NCBI GenBank assembly: GCA_047495785.1 | Contig: JBLDXI010000002.1 | Coordinates: 930,001-994,000 of the forward strand | Direction: 5' to 3' | Length of the DNA stretch: 64,000 nt | From: Lepidodermella squamata | Taxonomy: Eukaryota; Gastrotricha | Shown here: piece by piece, positions 1-12,617 of the stretch | Numbering within the stretch: position 1 is the stretch's first letter | Layout: each line of letters starts with the position of its first letter | Made by a program: the position numbers and the translations under genes | Notes under the pieces: generated by a model | What the model was told of the DNA's origin: nothing | Seen by the model: the letters and a program-made list of their open reading frames with translations, nothing else | Databases searched by the model: none

Positions 1-164
1 GTGAGTATCCTAACTCGCCGATTTTAAAATTCACCTGAATTCCGTTTCAAAAAATTAGGATGATGTTTCTAGTTTTTTTTGAGACAGGTAACTTTTTTCT
101 GTTGAAACCTTCTGCTTTCTAAATTAGGGCCTCTTGCTACGTCGAAATTTGCCCGGTTGCGGAA

Positions 165-449
165 TCATTCAAGTAAAAACTCACGCCTGGTTGTAGTTGA
201 TCCGATTGGCCTAACGATTGATGGATCTGCGAAAAACTCAATCAACGACATCTCTGTCGTAGATGTCGTCGTAATTGTCGTTAATCGAATAGGAAACAGC
301 TGGAAAATATCTCCAGTATCATTTTTCTCCAATGAATCATCCTCCGTAAAATTTGCGACAATGACCAAGTTATCGCCTTGCTGCCCTTCCTGAGCATGAC
401 TGATGACGATGATGTTCAAAATAAGTATGTCGACAACAAGTGCTTTCAT
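165..449 (-). CDS. Small secreted protein, 5' exon or complete short gene
   Basis: The frame opens at an ATG at 449 and begins with a hydrophobic signal-peptide-like stretch (MKALVVDILILNIIVISHA), followed by an acidic, Thr-rich segment. I do not recognise the family. A TATA-like TATTTATA on the minus strand near 540-550 sits about 95 bp upstream, and a CpG-rich stretch lies around it. A GTGAGT donor at 179-184 could splice to an AG acceptor at 35-36. Both the spliced and unspliced readings terminate within a few codons, so the C-terminus is uncertain, and the gene may continue off the left edge. Confidence 0.4.
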   Translation of the reverse strand: MKALVVDILILNIIVISHAQEGQQGDNLVIVANFTEDDSLEKNDTGDIFQLFPIRLTTITTTSTTEMSLIEFFADPSIVRPIGSTTTRREFLLE

Positions 450-2411
450 CTTACATAAAATTCCGTTTTAATAACCGCTGTAACACGTGCGCGGTTTTTA
501 GGAGCGTGCGAATTTTTGTGACCCCCTGCTGTTAGGCGAGTATAAATACAATCTCGACCGCGCGCACATTAAGAGTTATGTTTTCATCTCACTGAACTGC
601 CTTGTTATTTTTACATTTTATTAAGGTGTCAATTGTTTCTTTTGAACAACTACCGCAAATTTTTGAAAATATAGGTCACGCGACAATGAAGTCTAAAATT
701 AGAAATTATGTCATGCGTATAACGATAAAAGCATAAGATTTCGAATTTTAATTATTATCAAATTTGAAATTTTGTATTTTAATTCAAATTAAATTTGAAC
801 GATGAAAATTCGTCTACATAAAACCGGAAACGGTATCGACCTTATTAACCCTTTCACGGCGGGAAGGACGATTTCGGAATTTCTACTTTGAAAATTCGCA
901 GAAAATTGATTTTGATGAATTCTTGATCGCCCTTTTGAGGAATATTGCTCTTCGATGTTGGCTACAAGGTTTTGAGACCAGGACACCGTTATCTTGCATG
1001 GTCAGGACATACTAGCAATTTGAAAATAGTCAACCTGAGATTGAAATTTCGATTTTTTTCAACTTGAAATTTCATGGGGTTCTGATCATTTTTGATCCAA
1101 CAAAAAATACCACCGTATCCGCCATAGTCTCATTGACCTCTGTGTAAATTTTTTCGACTTGGAAGCTAAAATTGACGACGCTATTGAACTTCAATCAAAC
1201 CGGCCGAATTCGTCCTATCTGCCCAGACTTATACAGGCAGAGTGCGTGATTTTTGTGCTGAAAAAACCGTCGCGAGCAAAAACTGGAAAAGCTGAATTCA
1301 GATCTGAATGCTGAGCCTCTGACACTTTTTTAAACTGAATCGTTTCGGTGATATAAGTGAGGAAGAATCTTGGGGACATTCATGGGAGTAAGTTATAATC
1401 TAAAATTCCAAAACTGAAGGCACCTGACACAGAAGTTAGGGTGCTCGAAAAATCGCCTGAAATCAGCTGGGCGATTTCGGCCAGTTTTCGTACAGCCTTA
1501 ACGGTGATAGATAAAGACAAACGGATTTCAAAATCGTGATCAGGGCCTTTGAAAATCCGTAGAACTGCCGTCAAATATTTTTTCTACCGCGCAGATAAAT
1601 AATTCCGCCATGAAAGGGTTAAGATGCCAAATAAAACAATTATTACTATTATTATTATTAAAAATGAAATTTTTCGCATTACATTCTAATTTGAGTGCTG
1701 CATGAGACTTTGTTACTCAATATTTTCGGCCGATCTTTATGATAAGATGCTGATACCATTGGAATGCAAGTCCAGCAAGAATTTCGCGATGAAATACCGT
1801 ACATGAGACGAGAACGAGCCCCTTGACGACCGTTGCTATGTTTTAGCGTGGATTTCAATTTTAGAAATTTGCTGCCTTTGCAAGAATAAAGTCGCAAAAT
1901 ATTATCCTCCTTATAATTATCGATTTTCTATGCGATAACATTTATTTCGAAAATTGACCTGGAATTTGATTAATTTTTTCGAATATTTTTCCAATATAAT
2001 CCGAGATTTTCTGGTTTGTGGCATAGTACCGTTTACAAGAAACAGCGATATACATCCTGAAGACTGTATATATCTCTCTTAAATATCTGAGAACAAAACA
2101 ACAAAAACAATGGCTTAGCGTCGTCGAGTAAATATTGGCGCTGATGACATGACGTTTTGTCAAAAAATATCGAATAAACAAAAAGCTTTCAGTGTGCAAT
2201 AATTTAACGCAAAAATATTAATTGCTCTCAGCTGCTTTCAGCTTTCAGAATACAAGAAAAACCACCGCACCATCACCGTTACTATAAGAACTGCGTGCGA
2301 TGAGTGAGACATTTTTAAGCCACTATAAGTATACCTATGTATGTGTATTTTTGTTATTTCTTTGTCTTATATAGCCCGCGTTTGAGTCGTCGGCTTTTCT
2401 CGGCGGCTGTC
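450..2411. other. Intergenic, no gene seen
   Basis: AT-rich sequence with only short open frames and no recognisable protein. It holds the presumed promoter of the leftward gene (TATA-like near 540-550) and an ATT trinucleotide run near 1640-1665. A TATA-like stretch with a CTATAAG core near 2322-2330 precedes the next small gene. Confidence 0.5.
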
Positions 2412-2531
2412 ATGAATCCGCGCGCGTTACACCACGCCGACTTGATTATTTACTTAATTTACATTTCAGGTACGCTTTTATCACTGCTTTTGTTCATCTG
2501 TATGCTATGCCTCATCTGGTACCAAGTCTAA
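2412..2531 (+). CDS. 39-aa single-pass membrane mini-protein
   Basis: The ATG at 2412 opens a 39-residue frame whose second half is an almost uninterrupted hydrophobic helix (LLSLLLFICMLCLIW). An AATAAA follows about 5 bp after the stop. A longer upstream start at 2337 is possible but adds a different, less hydrophobic N-terminus. About 55 bp after the poly(A) signal there is an acceptor-like TTTTTATTATAG, 16 bp before the next ATG. That spacing resembles a nematode operon in which the downstream gene is trans-spliced. The function is unknown; it resembles in size the mini-proteins at 21.9-25.1 kb. Confidence 0.4.
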   Translation: MNPRALHHADLIIYLIYISGTLLSLLLFICMLCLIWYQV

Positions 2532-2596
2532 AAATAAAACAGTCGCAGTTCTATCTCAAAAAATCGAATTTTTTTATTATAGGGAACTAATTAAAC

Positions 2597-5500
2597 ATGT
2601 TGCCCTTGTCGATATTTTCGGCAATTATTTTTATCCCGCAATTCGTGACCTGTTTCGGATCCGCTGGCACCGCGGGTCCCGCTGCTGGTACCGAGATTAA
2701 TTTTCAAAAATTAACCAACATCCCGCCGGCTCAACCTGTTCAGAAATTTTACCAGCCCCCGCCTGGTTTATTAAACCCGGGTTCTCAAGAGCAACAACCT
2801 GTTTACTTCGGCGGGAACCAAAATGGAGCCGGGTTCCAGCAGCCGCAGCAACAGCCACCGTTTCGGAACCGTAATTTTGCCGAGCCGGGTTATAATTCTG
2901 GGAATTTAATACGGCCTAGTTATAACAACAACCGGTGGTACCCGGGTCAGAACCAGGGTTACCAACAGCAGCAGGGTGGCTACAACGAACCCGGCGGCTA
3001 TTTCAACCGGAATTACCAGCCACCGCCGAATCGCCCGATGAAAAATTTCAACAACCCGCCGCCGCTTCAGTTGAACCCTAATTACCAACCTGGACCGCCT
3101 TTTAACCCGCAACAGTTCCAGTCGAATAATAACGCAATGATGGATCCTGCTAATTACGGCGGTTTTAGCCAGAATGTTTCCCAGAATGTTGAAAATCCTA
3201 ATAATTTCGGCGTTGGCGGTGAGTTGTTGAACAAACCGGCTGTTTTGGAGGCGCCACAACTCGGCGGTGGTCTGCGATTGGTCCGGTGCAGTGGGCAGAC
3301 TTTTGTGACGTCGGATGAGGAAGCGTCGCAAATTGCGTGTTGCGGCGCGCAGGCGTACAATTTTAGACGGGTCACGTGCTCGAATGGGCGCGTTGTTATG
3401 CCTGAGACCGGTGAAGGTGGGGAGGAACACAATTCGACGCAGCCTGCAGAGGTGGCGATGACTACTCCGGTGACTACGACCACAACTCCGATTCCTACCA
3501 CGACTACCACCAGTAAAATCCTTTTTCAAGATTTTGTTCATAAATTCGGGGAAAATTAGGTCAGGCATTGGGATCCTGAATCAATCTTAAGGCAGCTTTT
3601 TTCTCTCTAAATTTTAGATACGCAGATTTCTAGCTTATCAACCTAAAAATGCCTCTCTAAAACTACGACAAATTGAGAAATCGAGGAATTTTGGCCAAAT
3701 TAATGCCAGAAAAAAGTCTGGATAATTCAAAGTTATTGCTAAATCTATTTCGAAACATCATTCCACCTAGTTAGGGTTATTCCTATCCATAATGAAAGTT
3801 TTTCAAATTTTGGGAATTTTCTGAAATTTAGGAAAATAAATTTGAGGTAAACTGGTACCCTAAGATTTAAGGTTCAATTGGGAAAGCTCGGAAACTGAAA
3901 AATCCTCATTTCTAGGGAGTTTTTGGGGCCGAAATTCTTAATTTAGGGGCCCTCTATTATAAAAAATTTCATCTGCGAATAAAATGTTTTGAAAAACATT
4001 ATTTTAAATTTTAAATTTTAAAAATTTCACTGCTAAATTTTCTTACAAACGAGGAATTTTCTTCATTACTAATATGTATTGATTCCGGCCTTTCAACGCC
4101 AATTTTTCTCACTCCATTTTCATATTTTTAGCCGAATTACCAACGACAACTACTGAAGCTACAACCACCGCTTCGTTATCGACAGCAGCTTTCAAAATGC
4201 CGCCAGCCGAAGAAATTTTAAACTGGCTAATAAGTTCATCAATGCAAGCAACGCCCGGCGAGGGCAGCAACTACCTTCAAACGTTAATTCAGTACCGAAA
4301 CATGCTACAACAAGGAAACCGGCAGCAAAGCTCTACGACACAATCTACAACCACAACTACAACAACGGCTCAGCCTGTGCCGCCGCAGCATCATCAAAAT
4401 TTCTCTCCAGATCAATTTTTATCTCAGTCCTGGCTTCAACAACAGTCGAGCCTGCCGTTTCAGCAACCTAGGCCGATTAACTTGGAAACGAGAAGAGCTC
4501 CTCCGGTTTACGACCCTTCGAAACATAGCGGCCATTCCCATAATGTGCCTCAGGAATTTTTCCCCAACCAAAATCAATCTCCTCAAGGATTCCAGCCGCC
4601 TCAGGGATACCAACAAAGACCTCAAATTTACGAAGATCCGCAGCAAAATTACCAACAACAACAGTACCAGCCTGAATACGGCCCGGTTCCATTTCGGAAC
4701 CAGCAGCAGTTCCAGCCAAGGTTCCAAGCCCCTGAAAATTATGCGGCTAATCGGTATCAACAGTTCCAACAACAGCAAGATCAACCCGGACCTAACTACC
4801 CGAATCCGGCCTTTGTCCTACCCGGTCCTGGACCTTTACCAGCTTTCACCCCGAACCAGGCCTATGATTTTCGGCGGCCTGAATTCTCATTTCCGAACCA
4901 AAACCGGCCTCAATTAGCTTCGAGATTAGGCCCTAAAGGCCCTACGTTGTTCCCTCAACCTCCTAAACAGCCCAACACGATATTGGTACCAACTTGGAAC
5001 CCGAATTTACCCGACACGCCGCCGCATGTCTTGCCACAGTCGAATTACGAACTATCTCCGTTGAAAGCCGGCGAACCTTCGATCTCGAACGGCCAATTTC
5101 ATTTGACTCCGTTGGAGAACCAAACTGGTTCCGAGTCGCAGAGACCACCGAAAGCTAACCTAACACCTGTCAATCAAATGCCATCCGTCGATATTAGGGT
5201 GAATGGTGCCGTAGCTAGGTCTAGCAGCAGCCAGCAGCTCATGTCGAACTGGCAAGATGGCGATGAAGTGGCTAAATCTAGGTCAAATAATAACCATCAA
5301 AAGCAGGAAACATCAGGTGCCTATATGTTTAAATGTTCAAGCCGGACTTGGCAGACTAAGGAAACTGGTGATCATTACGTTTGCTGTGGTGAAACTTTGA
5401 TTGATACCCGGCATATGGCTTGCGGTGGCCAGAATTCTCAGCCGCTTTTTGTCACATTCGTGCCGGCGGCGAATTTTGAAGATCCGACGGGCATGGGAAT

Positions 5501-6348
5501 GGTTGAAATCAATGTAGAGGTTGAAAATGATAACAGCTCAAAGCCGGCTAATGAAAATAATCAGGTAAATTATTAAATTTTCCAGACTCAAATAGGTTTC
5601 GAAAAGTTTAATTAAAACTGGTTATTTTTCGAATTTTTAAATTTCAAATTTAATTAAATTTTCTAATATTTTGAAACACATTTTTCAATTTTTAAATTGT
5701 TCTATGAATATTTCATGATTTTTTTTCATTTTTTCAAGCATTTACCACCTCATCGGCAGTTGCAAAAAATTACGAGCGAAAATTCTGAGAATTCTGCGAC
5801 CGATAATTTGGGCAATAATCAACAAATTTCAGTGCTACAACCTCTGATTTCGACGTCGGACAAAAACTTGGACGACGTTGTCGCGCCTTTTCTCACGTTA
5901 CCGAAAACGAATTTCAAGCGGCCTCAGAGTATAAACCGATTTATCCGACCGAGAAATTCCGCTAGATCTAGTACGAGTACTCGGGGCGAGAAAGTTCGAA
6001 GTGAAGAAGAGGAGGAAAATAACGGTAAGGTGAAATGCGGAAATCGGCAGCCGGTCTTCTACAGCCCGGCTAATCAATTCTGCTGCGGTGAATTCGTCTA
6101 CGATACGGCTCCTGGACAAACGTTAATTCCTTTTAATCAATTAAGATCAGTTATTTCATTTTTTTGCATATTTTAAGGTGCTGTGATGGAACTTATGGAT
6201 ACTCAACGAATGGACAGTTAGGATGCTGCGGGCAGCTCCCATACAATTTGAACACCCATGTGAGATCTTAATTATTATTTCTTGATTTTTATTAATGCAA
6301 TTAATCTTTTAGATTTGCGCGAACGACGAGGTCATGGCAAAATACTGA
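2597..6348 (+). CDS. Large secreted galaxin-like Cys-pair protein, five exons
   Basis: Exons: 2597-3512, 4132-5564, 5739-6121, 6178-6259 and 6313-6348. Phases close to a 949-residue protein. It starts with a signal peptide (about residues 1-22). A Pro/Gln/Asn-rich low-complexity region follows, interrupted by Thr-rich linkers. Scattered modules carry a paired-cysteine signature: CCGAQAYNFRRVTC, then VCCGETLIDTRHMAC, and finally FCCGEFVYDT with further CC pairs at the C-terminus. This CCG...Y...C pattern resembles galaxin repeats found in secreted matrix proteins, so a cuticle or extracellular-matrix role is inferred. The acceptor of exon 3 could alternatively be 21 bp downstream, in the same phase. 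A poly(A) AATAAA lies near 6530. Confidence 0.75.
3513..4131 (+). other. 619-bp intron of the galaxin-like gene
   Basis: It begins GTAAAA and ends CATATTTTTAG. It is AT-rich and contains no supported gene. It is about ten times longer than typical introns in this window. Confidence 0.65.
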
Positions 6349-8092
6349 TCACTAATCTCGAACAAATTTTAGTCCTTTGATCATGCCGATTAATTTCAAA
6401 AATCGGGATGATTTCAATTTCTGTTTGTATCTCGCAAAAAATATGTATGCGCATACCTTGCTCAAAATTTTTATGACTCGAATATAGCGGGTGAAAAAAT
6501 ATATACTTGGAATCAAAATGGAGCGAAATCAATAAAACACAAATTTTGGAATTTATTCATTTCAAAAATTCATCAGTGGGTATCGTAACTTGGGAAAATG
6601 TGTACTATTCATTGCTTAAAAATCAGCCAATGCTCAGTTAATTCCAGAATTCGAACCAACTGTGGGCAATGTGATCCCTGATTTTTTGGCAAATTTTGAG
6701 AATTTTTCTACTTTTAACTGATTTTTGATAATTTACAAGGTAATTTACCAAAATTCGCTAACCTTGGAAATTTGGGCTCAATTTTGGATGCTCATTTGCA
6801 TATGCAGTGCCGGATTTTTTGTTTTTCTTCGGATTTTAGAAGGAGAAATGTTGAAGAGATACCCATGTCGAGAATTTCATTCAAAACTTTTTCTGATCAT
6901 TACGAAGATCTTAGTTGTCCTTAATACTGAAAATCAATTTTTCATCCAATCACATTGATTTTTATGCATAATTCAGTGTGAGTTTGAACATTTAATCACC
7001 TACATTTTCCGAAGTTACCCTGTCCACACTAACCAGGTGCTATCCATGGTATATCTATAATTGAGGGCCATTTGCAAGGCGGGAGACATGTCGCGTGTTT
7101 ACACCTAAATTTCAAGCCAATTTACTCGCGAGCGGGCGCGCGCGGTGCTGTGTTTAGATTTTGATGTTGTTGTAACTTTGAGCCCGCAGGTGCCGCCTTA
7201 AACTCACACGCGCGACACACACTCGCTTACTTATATTTGCCAACTAATCAGCCAGCTATTCTGCGGCGGGAAATGGCCGTCAAAGCGCGTTATTTCAAGT
7301 AGCACCTATTTGTCTAACAAGAGTGGAGCCGGATGTAATTTATTTGTTTATTATTAGAAGCAATCGGCCCTTACAATGAGATGATGATCATATTGTAGGT
7401 CGCGGCGTCGTTTAATCTATAATAGGTGTCGCCGCACGCTTGTGCCACTTGTCTTTGAATTATTAAAGCCGCGTTATTTGGGTCATGCGTGTTCGCAAAC
7501 ACGGGCCAATTATCGTGTTAAACAATTACGCGGGGAAAAAAGACTGTGCGTAAAATTTCAAATATTTTATTAATATTTTTAAATCAAATCAAACTGTATC
7601 ATATTATTGTTCACATTATACACAACCAGAGTCATTAAAAAATTGAGTGAAAAAAGCACTGTATAAATTTGCATATTCAAATGAGGCGAGTGAAAAATTG
7701 ATTTGCGGCAATAATTGATCATCATCAGCAGCATCAGAAATAAGTGAGCGCGAGAAATCGACAACAAAAAATGAAGGCTTAAATTCAACAAATATTAATC
7801 GGAGTCAACAACTATGAAATGGTACATGGGCCTAGGGCAATTATCAACGAGAACAATAAGTTGACAACGATGAAACGAAAAACGAGCGGCCTTAAAACGA
7901 AAAACACAACAATTTGCTGTTGCAGTATTTTCAGAGTCGTTATTATACTCAAATATTGAGTAAAGAAATCGGAATAAATTGGCGGTGTAAAAATTGGTGT
8001 ATAATATTTTTCGATTATTATTGTTTTACAAGATAATAATAATAATAATAAATTTTTGAATATAAAAAATTGATAATAAATGTAAATAAATT
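6349..8092. other. Intergenic, no gene seen
   Basis: Holds the poly(A) signal of the rightward galaxin-like gene near 6530 and the 3' region of the leftward homeobox gene. A GC-rich stretch at about 7075-7520 contains CGCGCG runs in an otherwise AT-rich background. I see no coding exon that I can support. Confidence 0.45.
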
Positions 8093-9721
8093 TCAAATCG
8101 GCGTCGCGAAGATCTGTTGCTGGTGGTTGGTGTTCGATACTGAAGTCGAGGGTGAAACGGGCGAGGTGCCGTTCTCCCAGCCGTCCGATCGTTCGTGTAA
8201 CGAGGCCAACGAGGCGGACGAGGCCGTCGAAGCGCTGTCGTGTAAATGCGCAGCGTTTTGGCGGCGCGTTGGCGTTTGCGAACCAGCCTGGTTTTGGACA
8301 CCTTGCGACTGAGCTTGCTGCATCTGCCCGTTTTGCATTTGTTGTTGCTGATGATGATTATGAGCCGATGGCAGTTGATTTTGGCCCGGCATCAGGCCAT
8401 TGGCGAGCATGTTCGGGGCGGAGAAAACTTTCGAAATGGCCTGGGAGAAAATAGCCTGCTCCTTCTTGGCCTTAACGCGGCGGTTTTGGAACCAGATTTT
8501 GACCTGTTTCTCGGACAATCTGCAAAAATAAAAAAAATTAATTACAAATTGTTCGTTAAATCTGAAAAATTGGAAATTCTTTTTAAAATAAATTCAATTT
8601 TCTTTCAAAATTTCAAATTTCAATTTCAATTTCAAAAATTTAGAAAATTCAAAAATTCAAAAATTCAAGATATTTCGATTTTTTTTCATCATTTCTAATT
8701 ATTTTTTCTCTTTTAAGCTTACTTGAGGGCAGTCGCGATTTCAATGCGGCGAAGGCGCGACAGATAAGAATTGCGAGCGAATTCGCGCTCGAGGCATAGG
8801 AGTTGCTTGGCGGTGAACGAAGTTCGAGCTCGCCGGCCGTTGTTGTCATTGGCATCATCGTTGCAGTCATCAATGTCGCAACAGGAAGGCGACAGCGATC
8901 CAGCCGCGTCAATGTTATCATGGCTGGACGAGCCGGAGCGCGAACTTGCTGCTGTTGACTGATGATCTCCTGCTGTAATAAAAACAACAATTAGTTATTA
9001 GTCAAAACAAGCACTTGAGATGGTGTCTCTCACTTACCGTCAACAAGTGGCAACAAGTCGAAGGTTGCGCGTGTTTGTTCAGATGACGTGGTGCGCGACC
9101 TCTTGGCAACGGGCGGAGCATCATCTTCCGCCGCGGCAACCGTAGCCTCCGACTTGCGCGATTTCGCCGGCGCATTTGTCGCAGCGCCATTGACGGCAGA
9201 AGCGAGCAGGTTCGAAAACTGGGTCACATTCTCGACGGGTGAGCACGGCGATGGGAAAAAGTTGTAAGCCGGTTGTTGCGCGACTTGGCTTTGGAACTGC
9301 TGAGCAGCGGCCGAAAAATCAATGGCAAACTGGCCGTTCGACCCCATTTTCCACGGCGCAGTAAAAGCGCTCTGTTGAATTTCTGAAAAAATTCGAAAAA
9401 AATGTAAAAAAATCCACCTTAATAAAAATTTGCGCACTAACCTTGTTGTTGCTGTTGTAGAACGAGCTGTTGGCGGCGCAAAAGCGCAGTGAGCAGGAAA
9501 TTCGAAAGCGGGGTCGAAGTTGAGGGCGGGGTGATGGGCCATTGGGCACCCTGTGCGGCCTGATTTTCCGGCGGCGTGACGTTGTTGCTCGAAACCGGCC
9601 AAGCGTAACTGCCAGGTAGCGGCTGTAACATCGGCGGGACTTGCGGCGTCGAGTCGGTCGAGTGGTCACCCTGCACTGATACCGGGTTGCCGAGCAGAGA
9701 AGCAATCGAAAATGACTTCAT
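8093..9721 (-). CDS. Gsx-like: Gsx/ind-type ParaHox homeobox transcription factor
   Basis: Exons on the minus strand: 9721-9442, 9382-9038, 8972-8723 and 8519-8093. Phases close to 433 residues. The homeodomain spans the last intron. Its first part carries [19 protein letters not shown] and [16 protein letters not shown]; its recognition helix reads [17 protein letters not shown]. The [11 protein letters not shown] block plus [13 protein letters not shown] is typical of Gsx/intermediate neuroblasts proteins, and the N-terminal [11 protein letters not shown] is compatible with the short conserved Gsx N-terminus. The flanks are Gln-, Ser- and Asn-rich. It should be nuclear and bind DNA as a patterning factor. 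Another Antp-class homeobox is possible, but the helix-1/2 residues favour Gsx. Confidence 0.85.
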
Positions 9722-11034
9722 GTTGATGATTGATATCGAACACAACAATCGAGTTTTAAAGTGTCTAATAAGATGGGAAAAGTGACAAGTGAGCGAGGCG
9801 GTGATGATAGGAGCGGCACGAGGCTGAATTTTCAAGATCATTATGTCACCCGCCGGCGCCGGTCGCGCCGGAAAAGGGTGCGCAAATAGATAGTAGAATG
9901 AATAAATAAATAAATAACTAGCGCCAATAATCGTTGTTACATTCTTGAGTTATTGTGTTGTTCGCCTGTGTGTCTGTTTACCTCTAGACACTTGCAAAGT
10001 GATAGCAAACATCGAATTATCGCGAATTATGGCAATAAATAATAACAACAATAGCCGTCGCGTTGAACAGAAGGCCAATTGACAGCTAAATTGATAGGGT
10101 GACAACAAAATGTTGCTGTGCCTTTTCGATGTCTACGGCTGATTTTTGCTTATAAATGGGTGGAAAGGCCCAGGCGCCGCGCGCGACAGATTGGTATCAT
10201 CACCCGTGTTTGACGCCAAAAGGTGCGCGCGCCGGATCAACCGAGCGGATAATTATAGGCGCCCTACGCGCGCGCGCCCACTGGGTGATTTTTTGCATGC
10301 TGGGTGTTCGCGCACAATGCGCGTCCGCTTCCTCGCTGTGAGCGTGAACACCTTGCCGAAATTTTATCTACACTGCGACTACTAGGTGTAATTAGTCGCG
10401 ATTGGGCAGATGTGTTCGAAGTCGTCGGCTAATACCTGGCAATAATGCGTTCGAGCCTCGCAGGCATATCAATCCACCTTAACGCAAAATCGACGCGGCA
10501 CCGCGCGTTTATTCTCACTTTTAAACTTTATTAGGCCGCGCGCGAGATGCGCCTCAAGGCATGCCGTTTGACAAATTAATTAGCCGTAGTGCGTTGTAAA
10601 AAGGGAAACGCGGCCGCGCGCTGCCTTTAATTGCCGGGTTTTTGCGCGCACACGCTCCATTAAGCCAAATTAGGTCACCGAGCGCACGCTCGCGCACCTC
10701 TCGCGCGTTCGAAATCTAAAGATAACATCAAAATTTGTCGCGGGTTAATAATAAATTATTACTGGGTAGGTATTTTAAAATTAGGAAATTCTACCCGCCT
10801 TAACAGCCGCCTGCTAATCCTGAACTATATATCGCAAAGTTCACCCAAATATTGTTGTTAATTTTAGAAGTGAGATCTGACGAGGGCGAGATGTAGCCAT
10901 AACCAACATCAGAGCATCAGTTGTTATTTAGAACAGATGTGATGAAAAGCAAAGTCTGGTTTTATTGACAACCTGTTTCACAACAGAAAGATACAGGTGC
11001 CACAATGAAAAATGATTAAAAAATTTCAGAAAAT
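9722..11034. other. Upstream region of the homeobox gene, CpG-rich
   Basis: About 1.3 kb between the homeobox start codon and the 3' end of the next gene. It has several CGCGCG-rich stretches (about 10,180-10,700), unusual for the local AT-rich background. An (AATA)n run lies near 9900-9917. It probably contains regulatory sequence of the homeobox gene. No exon is supported. Confidence 0.4.
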
Positions 11035-11588
11035 TCATTCATTTTCGTATATTTTGTAGCTTTTGCTGATCGGGAAAAGTTCGTCGACAGATCCAACAAT
11101 CTTGATGAATGGCGAATTTTTTTCCACTAATTTTTGCCAACCAGCATAGATAGCTGATCGCTTTCTGCAGTCCTTTATTTCACTGTCGAGTAAATTCAGA
11201 AAATTCAGTAAAAATAAAATAAAAATGAACTGTTTTACCACGAGTGGACATCAAGTACAACCGAACACTGTTTCTTCGGCCAAATTCGTTTATACCTCAG
11301 CAGCGCATCGAAACAGCGGCAGAGCGTGCAGTCATCCGTGGCCGTGAAATACAGGCATTCCCGACAACACATCCAATTCAGACAGCCGTGCTCTTTTTCA
11401 ATACATTTTGCTAGAATTTCTGTTGATAAATCCTCGTCCGAGTGTACAATATTGAAAATTTCATCCAACAGGTAAAACTTGGGATCGGGAGGTTGGGATG
11501 TAGTCAGATATGAGTTTAATTCCACGGCTTTGGATTCAGGCACCATAGAGGAGGCATTCGCGAGAGCAATAATAGCAAATAAGCTCAT
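11035..11588 (-). CDS. Secreted Cys-rich protein, two exons
   Basis: Exons 11588-11239 and 11182-11035 join in phase to give 165 residues. The N-terminus is a short signal-like stretch (MSLFAIIALANASS). The middle contains a compact Cys cluster (WMCCRECLYF, then CTLCRCF), and a further Cys follows the splice junction. I do not recognise the family. The pairing of WMCC with CxxCRCF resembles a disulfide-rich secreted domain, and the neighbouring gene at 12.1 kb has a comparable MCCxxxxCC plus CxxCxxxC arrangement, so the two may be distant paralogues. A GTTTTATT on the plus strand near 10,958 could mark its poly(A) signal. Confidence 0.65.
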
Positions 11589-11852
11589 TTTGTAGTCACC
11601 TTGCTATAATTTTTTCTCAAATGAGCAAAAATGGGTCAATCAGAATTTTCTCTACCTCGATTTTTTTCCAGATATCGATATAATCAAGACTGACTGGTAC
11701 GCGTTTAATTGGCAATTTATAATTTATTGGTTGGGATGCGAGAAATTAATTTAATAAACTGGAAAATATGATTAAAAGCTGGAATAATTTTATTGGCATT
11801 TTATTTTGTTGAAATAAATTAGTTTATTTATTCAATCGAAATTATGGCGAAA

Positions 11853-12387
11853 TTAATTGCCGTATTGTCTTTGTAGTTCTTCCCAAACTTTTGAGAGAAG
11901 GCTTGCCGTAGCACTGCCGCCCATAATGTCCCCAAAGGTCGCGTTATGAGCTCGCAATCGAAGCAATCGAACAAATGAGGCCGACCGAAATTGACAGGTG
12001 TGATTGAAGCTAAAATTGGAAAAATATAAAAAAATTATAATAATAAATCAGGAAGTATTGAAAAATCTTTTTCGAGACATTTAAAAGAATGTTAAGATTT
12101 TATTACTTTTCTCTTAGCCGGCAATCTGGCCCCAAGGGTGACTGTAGGCATTGCACTTGGCACTCGGAGCAGCTTTTGCCTTTTGATTGGCAGCAAGTTC
12201 GATCATGGCAGCACATTTTAGCGACACATTTCGCGTAAACCCTCGTCGAAAGCGTCCATTTCAGGTCGACGCCGTTGAACAGACCATCGATTTCGGGGTC
12301 AAGTTTAGCCGATATCAAATTTTCAGCTACAAAACATAACAAAACCCCAATAATTACGAGAAAAATAAAATTAGAAACCGCAGCCAT
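11853..12387 (-). CDS. Secreted Cys-rich protein, likely two exons
   Basis: Exon 1 runs 12387-12107 and starts with a clear signal peptide (MAAVSNFIFLVIIGVLLCF). It holds a dense Cys cluster (CVAKMCCHDRTCC then CSECQVQC). If read through, it stops at 12103. A GTAAT donor at 12,102-12,106 joins in phase to 12009-11853, giving 145 residues with a helical C-terminus. The unspliced 94-residue form is the alternative. AATAAA motifs on the minus strand lie just downstream near 11,830. Family unknown; extracellular from the signal peptide. Confidence 0.55.
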
Positions 12388-12617
12388 TGCTTATTATTGT
12401 GAAAGGCTGGTATAGTTCGCAGGTCTTTTTTATACTCGAGTTTTTTCGGTTCCGCTACTTTGCCCTGCCAAATTAATTGGCTTCACGGGTAATGACCTTC
12501 AACCCACACAGCTCGCCACACCTGGATAGGTAAATTGGCTGGATGCGGTTGAAAAATATTCAGCGAAAAGCCGCATATGGAGCTCCAGGTCAAAATTAGG
12601 GTTAATAAAATTGATAA

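Noticed and set aside
2906-3568. Long minus-strand open frame opposite the galaxin-like exon (220 aa)
   Set aside because: Arg/Val-rich shadow of the Pro/Gln-rich coding strand; no signal peptide, motif or splice partners.
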